A stretch of 43,931 nt of DNA from an uncultured Lachnospiraceae bacterium (GCA_910587105.1 CAJUMB010000027.1:1-43931), one strand, 5' to 3'. Positions 7,750 to 16,969 are shown, numbered from the stretch's first letter. Notes: generated from the letters alone by a model not told the origin. Program-made: numbers and translations.

Positions 7750-9051
7750 TTAAGCGGGCTCTGGCTGTCCTTTTCTCTTTGATTTTGAGGATCTTCTGGT
7801 CGGCGCTGGTGCTTCTCCCCTGACAATCTCCGGTTCTCCGGTACCGTCTACCATCTCTTTTGTGATCACGCATTTACGGATGGTATCATCGGAAGGTGCC
7901 GTATACATCAGCTCCATCATGGTGTTTTCCATTACCGAACGGAGTCCCCTGGCTCCGGTTTTACGCTCCATTGATTTCTGGGCGATGCTTGTAAGAGCCT
8001 CTTTCTGGAAACTCAAATCCACACCATCCAGCTCAAACAGCTTTCTGTACTGTTTCGTCAATGAGTTTTTCGGTTCCTGCAAAATCCGAATCAGTGCCTC
8101 CTGGTCCAGCGCATTCAATGACACCACCACCGGAACACGGCCCACAAACTCCGGTATCAGACCGAATTTGATTAAATCTTCAGGCATCACTTCTTTGAGA
8201 AGCTCTCCCACGTTGGTATCTTTTACATCGTGTACATCTGCGCCGAATCCGATGCTCTTATTATCTTTTCTTCTGGCTATAATTTTCTCCAGCCCCTCAA
8301 ATGCCCCGCCGCAGATAAATAAAATATTCGTGGTATCAATTTGGATAAAGTCCTGATGGGGATGCTTCCTTCCGCCTTGGGGCGGTACACTGGCAACCGT
8401 TCCCTCCAGAATCTTCAGCAGAGCCTGCTGTACGCCTTCACCGGACACATCCCTGGTAATAGAAGCATTTTCAGATTTTCTTGTGATTTTATCAATTTCG
8501 TCAATATAGATAATGCCATATTGAGCCATCTCAATATCATAATCGGCTGCCTGGATAATTTTCAGCAGAATATTCTCCACATCCTCACCCACATAGCCTG
8601 CCTCTGTCAATGTTGTGGCATCTGCAATGGCAAAGGGTACATTCAGCATTCTGGCCAGTGTCTGCGCCAGCAGCGTCTTACCGGAACCTGTGGGCCCCAG
8701 CATCAATATATTACTTTTTTGTAAATCCACGTCCAGATTCTTCGGTGCCATAACCCTTTTATAATGATTATATACAGACACCGATAATACCTTTTTCGCC
8801 TCGTCCTGCCCGATCACATATTCATCCAATATAGAATGAATCTCCTGCGGTTTCAGCAGGTTGATCATTCCTGCATATTCATCATCTTCTTCGTAAAGAG
8901 CAAATTCTTCTTCAATAATTTCCGAACAGATATTGATGCATGCGTCACAGATATACGCCCCATCCGGTCCGGCAATTAACTTGCGCACCTGCTCCTCTGA
9001 TTTATTACAAAAGGAACATCTGATCTTAGAATCCCTCGTTTTATCCGCCAT
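7750..9051 (-). CDS. clpX: ATP-dependent Clp protease ATP-binding subunit ClpX
   Basis: The AAA+ unfoldase that feeds substrates to ClpP. It has 433 residues. The N-terminal zinc-binding domain shows CSFCNKS and CDACINIC. Walker A GPTGSGKT is near residues 116-123 and Walker B IYIDEIDK about 65 residues later. The tripeptide IGF that contacts ClpP appears in DNKSIGFGAD. The C-terminus ends in a basic tail. Gene order tig-clpP-clpX-lon is the classic Gram-positive arrangement. Confidence 0.97.
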   Translation of the reverse strand: MADKTRDSKIRCSFCNKSEEQVRKLIAGPDGAYICDACINICSEIIEEEFALYEEDDEYAGMINLLKPQEIHSILDEYVIGQDEAKKVLSVSVYNHYKRVMAPKNLDVDLQKSNILMLGPTGSGKTLLAQTLARMLNVPFAIADATTLTEAGYVGEDVENILLKIIQAADYDIEMAQYGIIYIDEIDKITRKSENASITRDVSGEGVQQALLKILEGTVASVPPQGGRKHPHQDFIQIDTTNILFICGGAFEGLEKIIARRKDNKSIGFGADVHDVKDTNVGELLKEVMPEDLIKFGLIPEFVGRVPVVVSLNALDQEALIRILQEPKNSLTKQYRKLFELDGVDLSFQKEALTSIAQKSMERKTGARGLRSVMENTMMELMYTAPSDDTIRKCVITKEMVDGTGEPEIVRGEAPAPTRRSSKSKRKGQPEPA

Positions 9052-9163
9052 AATTTACCCCTTTCCAGATACAATAACCCAACGGCTTTTTAAGGCCAAT
9101 TCCTGTGCACCGGCACAGTGAATCAGCCTTTTCTCCCATTACCATATTAGACGTCTAGTTATT

Positions 9164-9745
9164 TTATCTATGTTCAAACACCTTGTCAATAATTCCGTAC
9201 TCCATGGCTTCCTCCGCCGACATATAATTATCCCGGTCTGTATCTACTTCCACCACTTCAATGGGTTGTCCGGTGTTTTCCGCTAAAATCCTGTTTAACT
9301 TCTGCTTGGTTTTGGCAATCTGATCCGCTACGATCTGAATCTCTGTCGCCTGTCCCTGGGCACCGCCGGAAGGCTGATGGATCATAATCGTAGAATTGGG
9401 CAGTGCATATCGTTTTCCCTTCGCACCTCCGGCCAGCAGAAAAGCTCCCATGCTGGCAGCCATGCCGATGCATATGGTGGAAACATCACACTTAATATAA
9501 TTCATTGTATCATAAATTGCCATTCCTGCAGATACAGAACCTCCGGGACTGTTGATATACAGATTAATATCTTTTTTCGGGTCCTCGGATTCCAGGAACA
9601 AAAGCTGGGCCACAATAATGCTTGCTGATACATCACTGACTTCTTCTCCCAGAAAAATGATCCTGTCTTTCAACAGCCTGGAATAGATGTCATAACTTCT
9701 CTCTCCCCGGCTGGTCTGTTCTATCACATACGGCACCAAACTCAT
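9164..9745 (-). CDS. clpP: ATP-dependent Clp protease proteolytic subunit ClpP
   Basis: A serine peptidase forming the tetradecameric barrel with ClpX. The 193-residue length is typical. The catalytic triad is visible: Ser in GMAASMGAFLL near residue 98, His in MIHQPSGG near 122, and Asp in VDTDRDNYMSAEEA near 171. The N-terminus starts MSLVPYVIEQTSRGERSYD without a long propeptide. It lies 24 bases downstream of tig and upstream of clpX. Confidence 0.97.
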   Translation of the reverse strand: MSLVPYVIEQTSRGERSYDIYSRLLKDRIIFLGEEVSDVSASIIVAQLLFLESEDPKKDINLYINSPGGSVSAGMAIYDTMNYIKCDVSTICIGMAASMGAFLLAGGAKGKRYALPNSTIMIHQPSGGAQGQATEIQIVADQIAKTKQKLNRILAENTGQPIEVVEVDTDRDNYMSAEEAMEYGIIDKVFEHR

Positions 9746-9769
9746 TGCTTACCTCCAAATATAAAGCCT

Positions 9770-11056
9770 CTATACAGCCACAGCATTGTCTGCGATCAGA
9801 TCGAAAGCCTGCTGAACAGCCAGATCCTGCTTCATCTGTTCCATTTCTTTATCGCCCAGCATATCCCGGACTTTCTCAATGTCCATGTGGTACGCTTCAG
9901 CTGTCTTCTTGATCTCTTCGTCAACCTGTTCCTGTGTAGGCTGGATGTTCTCTATCTCCGCGATCTTCTCCAATACCAGTCTGTTCTGAATGCTCTCTTT
10001 TGCCCGCTCTTCCATCTGGTTTTCCAGCTGTTCCTGTGTCATCTGAGCCATTCTCAGATACTGGTCAAGGAGCATTCCCTGCATCTGCAGACGGCGTGAG
10101 AAATCATCCAGCTGCTGGTTCTTCTGTGTCTCCAGCATAGCATCAGGAATATCAATCTGGGAATTTTCTACGATCTTTACGATTGCATCATTTCCTTTTT
10201 TCCGTTTTCCCTCTGCCTCTTTCTCCTCGGTCAGACGTTTTCTGATGTCTGCCTTGTATTCTTCCATAGTATCAAACTCAGATACATCCTGAGCAAATTC
10301 ATCATCCAGCTCTGGAAGTTCTTTGTGCTCAATCTTATGAACTGTACATTTGAATACAGCATCTTTACCGCTCAGTTCGTCATTTCCATAGTTTTCCGGG
10401 AAAGTCACATGAAGTTCCACATCTTCATCTGTCCTGACGCCCACCAGCTGTTCTTCGAATCCTGGGATAAATGCACCGGAACCAAGAGTCAGCGGATAAT
10501 CTGTAGCCTTGCCTCCGGCAAAGCTCTCGCCATCCACAAATCCTTCATAGTCAATGGTCACAATATCCCCGTTCTCTGCGGCCCGGTCTTCCACTGCCAC
10601 CAGACGGGAATTCTGTTCCTGTTCTCTGATTAACTCTGCCTGAATCTCGTCCTCTTTCACTTCATCATCGGGTTTTTCAACTTCTATCCCTTTATACTCG
10701 CCTAAAACAATGTCCGGCTTCAGTGCTACCTCTGCGGTAAAAATAAATGGCTGGCCTGCCTCAATCTGTGTGACGTCGATGGAAGGATAGGAAACAATTT
10801 CCAGATCACTTTCATCCACAGCTTTCGAATACGCCTCCGGAATCAGATCATTGGCGGCATCTTCCAGAAAAACGCCCTTGCCATACATTCTCTCCACCAT
10901 TTTTCTCGGAGCTTTCCCTTTGCGGAATCCAGGTAAGGCGATATTTTTCTTATTCTTCTGATATGCCCCTTCGATAGCTTTCTCTAATTCCTCAGCGGGA
11001 ACTTCTATGGTCAGCTTAGCCATATTATGTTCCAATTTTTCTACTTGTAAACTCAT
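9770..11056 (-). CDS. tig: Trigger factor (ribosome-associated chaperone and peptidyl-prolyl isomerase)
   Basis: Binds nascent chains at the ribosome exit. The 428-residue protein has the ribosome-binding signature GFRKGKAPRKMVE near residues 44-56, a central FKBP-type PPIase domain (GDIVTIDYEGFVDGESFAGG and GFEEQLVG), and an alpha-helical C-terminal chaperone domain rich in Gln and Glu. It is the first gene of the tig-clpP-clpX-lon run and follows an extended -10 promoter. Confidence 0.97.
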   Translation of the reverse strand: MSLQVEKLEHNMAKLTIEVPAEELEKAIEGAYQKNKKNIALPGFRKGKAPRKMVERMYGKGVFLEDAANDLIPEAYSKAVDESDLEIVSYPSIDVTQIEAGQPFIFTAEVALKPDIVLGEYKGIEVEKPDDEVKEDEIQAELIREQEQNSRLVAVEDRAAENGDIVTIDYEGFVDGESFAGGKATDYPLTLGSGAFIPGFEEQLVGVRTDEDVELHVTFPENYGNDELSGKDAVFKCTVHKIEHKELPELDDEFAQDVSEFDTMEEYKADIRKRLTEEKEAEGKRKKGNDAIVKIVENSQIDIPDAMLETQKNQQLDDFSRRLQMQGMLLDQYLRMAQMTQEQLENQMEERAKESIQNRLVLEKIAEIENIQPTQEQVDEEIKKTAEAYHMDIEKVRDMLGDKEMEQMKQDLAVQQAFDLIADNAVAV

Positions 11057-11161
11057 TTTTCTAATAAATCCTCCTTGAATTCTTTAAGACAGCTTCCATA
11101 GCAGAACTTCACACTGCGTATACATACTACTGCAATTCTCTCCATTGTTAATTATTAGTGA

Positions 11162-11170
11162 AGTATACCA
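11162..11170 (-). promoter_or_regulatory. Extended -10 promoter upstream of tig
   Basis: The minus strand reads TGGTATACT, a TGn-TATACT extended -10 box, about 105 bases upstream of the tig start. No convincing -35 box is seen at 17 bases, which is tolerated with an extended -10. It would drive the tig-clpP-clpX-lon-engB transcript and possibly the ecf genes. Confidence 0.5.
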
Positions 11171-11198
11171 TACAAATTCTGAGTTGGCTAGTATTTTT

Positions 11199-11747
11199 TT
11201 ATTTGTAAACAATAGATTCCGCAATTTCTGCGGCTTTTGCGGCACTGTCCAGCTGTGTAATCAGCTCCAGGGCAAAATCTATGGCTGTACCCACACCCCT
11301 GCTGGTTGTAATACAGCCGTCCACTGCTACAGTATCCGTCGTTTTCTCTGCCCCTGCCAGCATATCCATCACTGACGGATAGCAGGTGGCTTTCTTCCCT
11401 TCTAAAAGTCCCAGGCCTGCCAGAATCCTTGGGGCCGCACAGATAGCCGCCACTCTCCGGTTCTCTGATACAAAGGATTTCACCAGATCAAGCAGGGGCT
11501 GGAATTTCTCCAGGTTCTCTGTTCCTTCACCGCCGCCAGGCAGTACCAGAAGGTCTGCATCGGAACAATCCACTTTGGAAAATACATCGTCTGCCAGCAC
11601 TGGAATCTGATTGCTTCCCATGACCTGCTTTTCTTCCTTAATAGATACTGTCACCACATTCATCTCTGCTCTGCGGAGCAGATCCACTACTGTCAGAGCC
11701 TCTACTTCTTCAAAACCATCTGCTAAAAATACATATACTTTTTTCAT
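11199..11747 (-). CDS. DJ-1/PfpI family protein
   Basis: A member of the DJ-1/ThiJ/PfpI superfamily, which includes protein or nucleotide deglycases, chaperones and glyoxalases. The 182-residue protein shows the conserved glutamates in ADGFEEVEA (residues 9-17), the PGGGEGTENL loop, and the nucleophile-elbow cysteine in AAICAAPRIL near residue 100. The ATG at 11747 is chosen because GGAGGA lies ten bases before it; an upstream ATG at 11771 has no good site. The precise reaction cannot be told from sequence. It precedes tig on the same strand but has a separate intergenic region. Confidence 0.9.
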   Translation of the reverse strand: MKKVYVFLADGFEEVEALTVVDLLRRAEMNVVTVSIKEEKQVMGSNQIPVLADDVFSKVDCSDADLLVLPGGGEGTENLEKFQPLLDLVKSFVSENRRVAAICAAPRILAGLGLLEGKKATCYPSVMDMLAGAEKTTDTVAVDGCITTSRGVGTAIDFALELITQLDSAAKAAEIAESIVYK

Positions 11748-11945
11748 GATTATTATGTCCTCCTTCTGCATTCCAAAATATTATAATACCATTGTCCGCA
11801 TTTGGCTGTCTTTTTACTGATTTTATTGCTGATTTCATCTCAGCGAGTCATACATTTCCTTGACTTTCCGCGTCTAATCATACCATATGGATATTTGAAA
11901 TACAAGATGGCATGCGGGGTAAATGCAAAAAAGCGTTTAGACTGC

Positions 11946-11976
11946 AGAGAACCGACAGGGATACTGCCGGTTCTCT
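11946..11976. terminator. Stem-loop between the DJ-1 and AlbA genes
   Basis: A perfect 9-bp stem AGAGAACCG/CGGTTCTCT with a 13-base loop that can pair further. It lacks a clear T run on the minus strand and sits just beyond the terminator at 11987-12010, so it may be a second, backup stop. Confidence 0.4.
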
Positions 11977-11986
11977 TTGCCTGCTG

Positions 11987-12010
11987 CAAAAAGGGAACAT
12001 GTCCGTTCCC
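11987..12010 (-). terminator. Rho-independent terminator of the AlbA gene
   Basis: On the minus strand the stem GGGAAC-ggacat-GTTCCC is followed immediately by TTTTTG. It lies about 20 bases after the stop codon of the AlbA/wHTH gene, the expected place for its terminator. Confidence 0.7.
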
Positions 12011-12030
12011 ATTTTAATAAAGCAGTAATT

Positions 12031-13509
12031 TCACATATATAAGATGTCCGCCTCAATCAACAGCTCCCAATGCCCCGTATGACTGCTGCCCACCCGTTTA
12101 ATGACAGCTTGCTTTTTCATTTTATTCAGATAATATTTCACCCTGTCCACGGTCCAGTTCAGTTCCAATGCAAGCTCTTTCTGTGTAAGTTCTGGATTAT
12201 ATAGAATAACCCTTAATATCTCTTTATCATTGTCTGTGAGTTCTAAAGAGGATGTTTGGGTAGTAGTTTGGGTAGTTTGGGTAGTAGTTTGGGTAGTTTG
12301 GGTAGTTTGGGTAGTTTCCTGAATTTCTGATATCTGAGTCTTTCGATACATATTTACTCGAAAGTCTCCGTCAAAGTCAATCAATTCCGGCTCTGGCAGA
12401 CCATATTCTTTACATTCACGAAGAACTTTGGGTATGCCAGTACCCCATTTTTCAATAATTTTCATATATGCAAATGCACTGGCTATGGCAGGGTTACGCA
12501 GTTTTGAATACCCTTCCACCATCTTTTTCAGGGATACTGTATTTAACAGCATTCCGGGAGAAGTTATTTCCAACCGGTCATCCAAAATTGCCACCTGAAT
12601 GTTTCCAGGCTCCAGATAGCTGCGGTGCGCCGCCGCATTTGCAATTAATTCACGCACGCTGTCCACTGGCAGCTCATAGACATCCTGCCTGTAAATGCCT
12701 TTAATCTGCATTCCCATATTAATTTTTTCCAATACATATTGGAATGCCGCGTCAACCTGATTCTGAATCGGCCCGTCGTATTCACGGCGATCCACAAAAT
12801 ATGCCCTGTCAACACCTTTAAAAACTGCGCACTGAATAACCGGCTGCATGCGCATCTGACCGGTAAGAAGCGCATAAGCATTGGTGGGGAGAATCTCTCC
12901 GTTTTGTTCTCTCAAAACCCCCCATGTCAGAAGTACATTCTTTGTCACATCCCGAATTGCCGCCTTTTCGCTGTCATTCCAGGTGTTTTTCAAAGCCGCT
13001 TCTTTCAGTTCCCGGCACAGTTTTTCTATATCCTCATCTGTAACTTGCAATCCCTGGCAGGGTTCACTGTCAAAATAACGGTTCTGGCCTTCCAGAATCA
13101 ATTCTTTCAGCATGTATCCTTCCGCATGGCGTGAAGTGCCGGAAACCCGGACATAAGTGCCGTCCACCAAGCCCTGCTTCTTGATATAATATGGACGCAT
13201 GGGACCCGGATGAATTTCCATTACAATCACTGTTTTATCGTTAATGGCCTGCAAAGCAACATCTGGATAAATCTTTGGCTCACAACTATCCGAGACAGCA
13301 TTTGTGATTGCATCCATTGTCTGGAAAATGGTATCCGGATTCATGCCCACCACTTCCAGTGATTTGTCATCAATGCCAAAAACAATACGTCCGCCACGGC
13401 CATTTGCATAGGCAACAACCGTTTTCATATACTTTTCACTTTTGCTGGGAACCTCCACCTTGTACTCAATATTGATGGACTCCCCTGAAAACAGAGTGTC
13501 TTCTGCCAT
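12031..13509 (-). CDS. AlbA_2 (Schlafen-type) domain transcriptional regulator with HATPase-like and winged-helix domains
   Basis: A 492-residue protein of the type often labelled 'ATP-binding protein' or 'RecG-like'. The ATG at 13509 follows AGGAGGT at ideal spacing. The N-terminal AlbA_2 domain (about 10-140) holds ESINIEYKVEVPSKSEKYM and ANGRGGRIVFGIDD. The middle has the divergent HATPase motif VRELIANAAAHRSYLEP near residue 285. A threonine/glutamine linker encoded by a 60-bp repeat joins it to a C-terminal winged helix (about 415-490; LTQKELALELNWTVDRVKYY). Such proteins are presumed DNA-binding regulators; ligand and targets are unknown. It lies 47 bases downstream of the AAA/nuclease gene and is probably in its operon, so it may regulate it. 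Confidence 0.82.
   Translation of the reverse strand: MAEDTLFSGESINIEYKVEVPSKSEKYMKTVVAYANGRGGRIVFGIDDKSLEVVGMNPDTIFQTMDAITNAVSDSCEPKIYPDVALQAINDKTVIVMEIHPGPMRPYYIKKQGLVDGTYVRVSGTSRHAEGYMLKELILEGQNRYFDSEPCQGLQVTDEDIEKLCRELKEAALKNTWNDSEKAAIRDVTKNVLLTWGVLREQNGEILPTNAYALLTGQMRMQPVIQCAVFKGVDRAYFVDRREYDGPIQNQVDAAFQYVLEKINMGMQIKGIYRQDVYELPVDSVRELIANAAAHRSYLEPGNIQVAILDDRLEITSPGMLLNTVSLKKMVEGYSKLRNPAIASAFAYMKIIEKWGTGIPKVLRECKEYGLPEPELIDFDGDFRVNMYRKTQISEIQETTQTTQTTQTTTQTTQTTTQTSSLELTDNDKEILRVILYNPELTQKELALELNWTVDRVKYYLNKMKKQAVIKRVGSSHTGHWELLIEADILYM
12255..12314. repeat. In-frame short tandem repeat encoding a Thr-Thr-Gln linker
   Basis: Six copies of TTTGGGTAG, two of them followed by an extra TAG, give 60 bp. 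All units are multiples of three, so gain or loss of copies changes linker length without a frameshift. On the coding strand it reads as repeated ACC/CAA/ACT-type codons between the HATPase-like and winged-helix domains. Confidence 0.9.
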
Positions 13510-13556
13510 GAGCAATTACCTCCTGTCATACACTATAAGCGTATCCAATATATTGC

Positions 13557-15134
13557 TTATACAGCCGTAAAATCCCTGTATGCCGCCACTACCTCATAAA
13601 TCTCACACCCTTTATACTGCAGCAGCTGGTCTCTGCGTGGTGATCTTTTGTTATCACAAAAACTTAAAAGGTATCCTTTCTTTACTCCCTGTGCTTTCAG
13701 ATATCCGGCTAATTGCTCATATCCGGCTTCTTCATACTTCTCTCCGCGCCAAATTTTTATTTCGATAATAAATTTTTGCACCCCATAAAATACAACGAGA
13801 TCCATTCTGGTATTGCACCGTGTTTCTGACTCCACCGCATAATGCCCGGCCCCATTAATGATAGGACGCAAAAAACTTAAGAAAAGCAGCCTCCCATGAC
13901 GCTCAATGAATCTACCGTCTTCGTCTCTGTATTCCGCCCTCAAAAATGTAGAAAATCTCTCAAGAACCATCTCCATATTCAGCCTGCCATCCGCAACATA
14001 CACAGACTTATCAAAATACTGGGACAACGTAAGATTTTTTATACCATGGAGAGAAACTAAATATTCATAAATATAGGACTCAAATATTTGATTGGATATC
14101 TTTACATACCCACTTTCATTTTTTATGATACCATACATCTCACCCCTGGCAATATCAGGATTTGACCCAATGTAAGATACATCTGCCCCCTGCAGAAGGA
14201 TCACTTCCACCATGTCCCGGAAACCTTTGTGCCGTTCCAGATTTTTGATAATATCGTCAAACAGTGTATTTGTCCGGCTAAGCAGGCTCTTTACGGCAGA
14301 CCGAACCCCTTCTTCTGTCCAGGGCAGCAGATTTTCATCCATCAGCTTACACAGACCGCTGACCAAAAACGGATAGCCCTCCGTATACATATACAATAAT
14401 TCTGATATCAGGGGAATATCCATTCCTGTATGGCAATCATTTTCATACTGCCAAAGCATAGTCCCTATTTCCCTCGGCGAAAAACTCAAATCCATGGAAA
14501 AATCTGCTGAAATATTCCACGGACTATTATAACTTGTTTCCTCCTCCGGGCGTATTTTGATTTTTAAATTTTTGATATCATGAACTCCCGCCAGAATCAC
14601 ACTATCAAAAGACGCCTCCCGCCCTTTCCTGTACATCATAAATTTGTCTCTGAGCAATCCAAGAAATGTCAGAAACACCTGATTATCCGCTGCCTTATCC
14701 ACTTCATCCGCCATCAGAATAACTTTCTTTTCAGACCGTTCACAAAGAATGGTGATCCGTTCTCCCAAATCCTGTATCGGAAGGCTTTCTTTCACCGGTT
14801 GCTGAAAAATCTGTGCCAGGGCTGGATATCCCGCCCTTTTCAGGACTTTTTGAAATTCAAAAACAAGCCCCTCCGCTAAAGTATTCAGCGTTTTGAAATA
14901 GTCCTCTTTTCCCTCAAAGCTTATATCGATTACAATATATTCCCCTTTCAGACGCTGGTACAAAAGCTCAAGAAGCGTGGTCTTCCCATACTGCCTTGCC
15001 CTGTTTACCGTAAAATATTCCCTGTTTGCGATGTACTGGCTGATAATCTGATCAATTTTAGGACTGATATCCACCATGTAATGCTCTCCCGGGATACAAA
15101 GCCCCGTTATATTAAATCTCCTTCTCCTGCCCAT
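13557..15134 (-). CDS. AAA-like ATPase with C-terminal PD-(D/E)XK nuclease-like domain (paralogue 1)
   Basis: A 525-residue protein of unknown role, from a type that I recognise as common in gut Clostridia. The N-terminal ATPase region has HYMVDISPKIDQI and an unusual P-loop RARQYGKTT (45-53), in which the first glycine of the Walker A motif is missing. Walker B is VILMADEVDKAADNQVF near residue 140, followed by SPWNISADFSMDLSFSP. The C-terminus has RMDLVVFYG and FIIEIKIWRG near 445-465, the D...ExK core of a PD-(D/E)XK fold. It is divergent from its paralogue at 15356-16957 and upstream of the AlbA gene. A defence, toxin or mobile-DNA role is conceivable but not shown. Confidence 0.85.
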   Translation of the reverse strand: MGRRRRFNITGLCIPGEHYMVDISPKIDQIISQYIANREYFTVNRARQYGKTTLLELLYQRLKGEYIVIDISFEGKEDYFKTLNTLAEGLVFEFQKVLKRAGYPALAQIFQQPVKESLPIQDLGERITILCERSEKKVILMADEVDKAADNQVFLTFLGLLRDKFMMYRKGREASFDSVILAGVHDIKNLKIKIRPEEETSYNSPWNISADFSMDLSFSPREIGTMLWQYENDCHTGMDIPLISELLYMYTEGYPFLVSGLCKLMDENLLPWTEEGVRSAVKSLLSRTNTLFDDIIKNLERHKGFRDMVEVILLQGADVSYIGSNPDIARGEMYGIIKNESGYVKISNQIFESYIYEYLVSLHGIKNLTLSQYFDKSVYVADGRLNMEMVLERFSTFLRAEYRDEDGRFIERHGRLLFLSFLRPIINGAGHYAVESETRCNTRMDLVVFYGVQKFIIEIKIWRGEKYEEAGYEQLAGYLKAQGVKKGYLLSFCDNKRSPRRDQLLQYKGCEIYEVVAAYRDFTAV

Positions 15135-15194
15135 CTATGATCATCCCCTGTCCTATTTTTTCTGCACAGGTTATTTGCATACAGTTATTTATAT

Positions 15195-15203
15195 ATTATA
15201 CCA
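15195..15203 (-). promoter_or_regulatory. Extended -10 promoter of paralogue 1
   Basis: The minus strand reads TGGTATAAT about 60 bases upstream of the start at 15134. No strong -35 box is visible. It lies in the 221-bp divergent region shared with the opposite paralogue. Confidence 0.5.
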
Positions 15204-15267
15204 CCATTTTCCCCCACAAAACAGACATAATCAAAAAATCCCCGCGAAAAAGACCCGAAAAAGACAA

Positions 15268-15296
15268 TTGATATTCTGACGCAATTACGCTAAAAT
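15268..15296 (+). promoter_or_regulatory. Sigma-A type promoter of paralogue 2
   Basis: TTGATA and TAAAAT are separated by exactly 17 bases, about 60 bases upstream of the ATG at 15356. The two divergent promoters do not overlap: their -10 boxes are about 95 bases apart. Confidence 0.65.
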
Positions 15297-15355
15297 CAAA
15301 AGAAAAAGCTGATTCCATAATCTTTCCCAGCAACAGTGCAGAAAAGAGGGATAAA

Positions 15356-16957
15356 ATGACGCATAAAACATCAAAAGTTTTCAATGTAATCGGTGCCTGC
15401 CAGCCAGATATCCACTATATGGTTAATCTTGCCCCAAAACTAAAAGAAATCAAAATAATGATAGATAATGGATACTATTTTACCATAAACAAAGCCCGTC
15501 AATATGGCAAAACCACAACGCTTCGGGCCCTGTCTAAATACCTGCGGAATGACTACACTGTGGCAAGTCTCGATTTCCAACAATTGAGTACATCTGATTT
15601 GGAAAGTGAATCTGCGTTTGTGCACGCAATGGCAAGAGAACTTACAAGACGAGTCCAGTTCTTGGATGATATCCCGGATGACACCAGACACCGGCTGCTT
15701 CAGCTATCGTCCTGGAATCCATACCGCGCCAGGCTGGCAGATATCTTTGACTGTTTCCGCGGCTGGTGTGATCATTCCCCAAGGCCAGTGGTTCTGATCA
15801 TAGACGAGGTTGATACCGCAGCGGACAACCAGGTTTTCCTTGACTTCCTGGCACAGCTCAGAGCCGCTTATCTGGACAGGGACATCACACCCGCTTTCCA
15901 GTCTGTGATTCTTGCAAGTGTTTATGACATACGCAATATTCAGAGAAAGCTCCGGCCAGATGAACAGCACAAAGCTAACAGCCCATGGAACATCGCCGCC
16001 AGATTTCGTGTAGATATGAGCTTTTCCCCTGAGGAAATTGCTGGAATGCTGGCAGATTATGAGGCTGACTATCACACGGAAATGGATATCCCCAAAATGG
16101 CCCAGGGGATTTACAGCCTCACTTCCGGTTATCCATATCTCGTATCCAGCTTATGCAGATATCTTGACGAAGAAATTCCCGGGACAAAAAGCTTCCCCGA
16201 TAGAGCACACGCCTGGACAAAAGATGGACTCATCGAAGCCGAAAAATTACTGGTGGCTGAAAACAACACCTTATTCCAGTCACTGACCGGAAAGCTGACC
16301 GATTATCCCCAGCTCCGCTTTGTACTGTACCAGCTGCTTTTCACAGGCAGACCCATTCCATATGTCCCGCAGAATCCATACATTGATGCTGCTCAGATGT
16401 TTGGTTTTATAAAAAATGATAATGGAACCGCAGTCATCTCCAACCGGATCTTCGAATCAGTATTGTACAATTTGTTTATCTCAGAAGAGTTCTCCACAAA
16501 CAAACTTTATGATGCAGGGGTAATGGACAGGAACCAGTTTATCACCGGCGGACAGCTGAATGTCAGAAGAATTCTGGAAAAATTTATAGAAACTTTTGAT
16601 TATCTTTATGGAGATGCAGACGAGACTTTTTTAGAAGACGCAGGCAGACGGTATTTCCTGCTGTTTCTGAAACCAATTATCAATGGTGTTGGCAGCAGTT
16701 ATGTAGAACCGGAAACACGCAACAGAGAGAGGATGGACCTGGTCATCGCTTACCGGGGCCAGCAGTTCATTATCGAATTAAAAATATGGCGGGGCAATAC
16801 TTATAATGAGCGGGGAGAACAGCAGCTGTCCGATTACCTGGATTATTTTCATCTGAAAAAAGGATACATGCTCAGCTTTAACTTCAATAAGAAAAAGACT
16901 GTAGGGATAAAGGAAGTGATATTAGGAGATAAGCTCTTAATCGAGGCTGTCGTATGA
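15356..16957 (+). CDS. AAA-like ATPase with C-terminal PD-(D/E)XK nuclease-like domain (paralogue 2)
   Basis: A 533-residue paralogue of the divergent gene at 13557-15134, clearly related along its whole length. Shared blocks are HYMVNLAPKLKEI, the same aberrant P-loop KARQYGKTT near residues 45-53, Walker B VVLIIDEVDTAADNQVF, SPWNIAARFRVDMSFSPEEI, and the nuclease core RMDLVIAYRG with FIIELKIWRG. GAGGG lies five bases before the ATG. Divergence is substantial, so this is an old duplication or two separate acquisitions. The gene ends 12 bases from the convergent sugar kinase, with a 7-bp GC-rich stem-loop (16945-16962) spanning the stop codon. Function unknown. Confidence 0.85.
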   Translation: MTHKTSKVFNVIGACQPDIHYMVNLAPKLKEIKIMIDNGYYFTINKARQYGKTTTLRALSKYLRNDYTVASLDFQQLSTSDLESESAFVHAMARELTRRVQFLDDIPDDTRHRLLQLSSWNPYRARLADIFDCFRGWCDHSPRPVVLIIDEVDTAADNQVFLDFLAQLRAAYLDRDITPAFQSVILASVYDIRNIQRKLRPDEQHKANSPWNIAARFRVDMSFSPEEIAGMLADYEADYHTEMDIPKMAQGIYSLTSGYPYLVSSLCRYLDEEIPGTKSFPDRAHAWTKDGLIEAEKLLVAENNTLFQSLTGKLTDYPQLRFVLYQLLFTGRPIPYVPQNPYIDAAQMFGFIKNDNGTAVISNRIFESVLYNLFISEEFSTNKLYDAGVMDRNQFITGGQLNVRRILEKFIETFDYLYGDADETFLEDAGRRYFLLFLKPIINGVGSSYVEPETRNRERMDLVIAYRGQQFIIELKIWRGNTYNERGEQQLSDYLDYFHLKKGYMLSFNFNKKKTVGIKEVILGDKLLIEAVV

Positions 16958-16969
16958 CAGCCCCGCCTT

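Noticed and set aside
12255..12314. Short regular repeats considered as a CRISPR-like array
   Set aside because: The units are 9-12 bp with no spacers and lie in frame inside a coding region.
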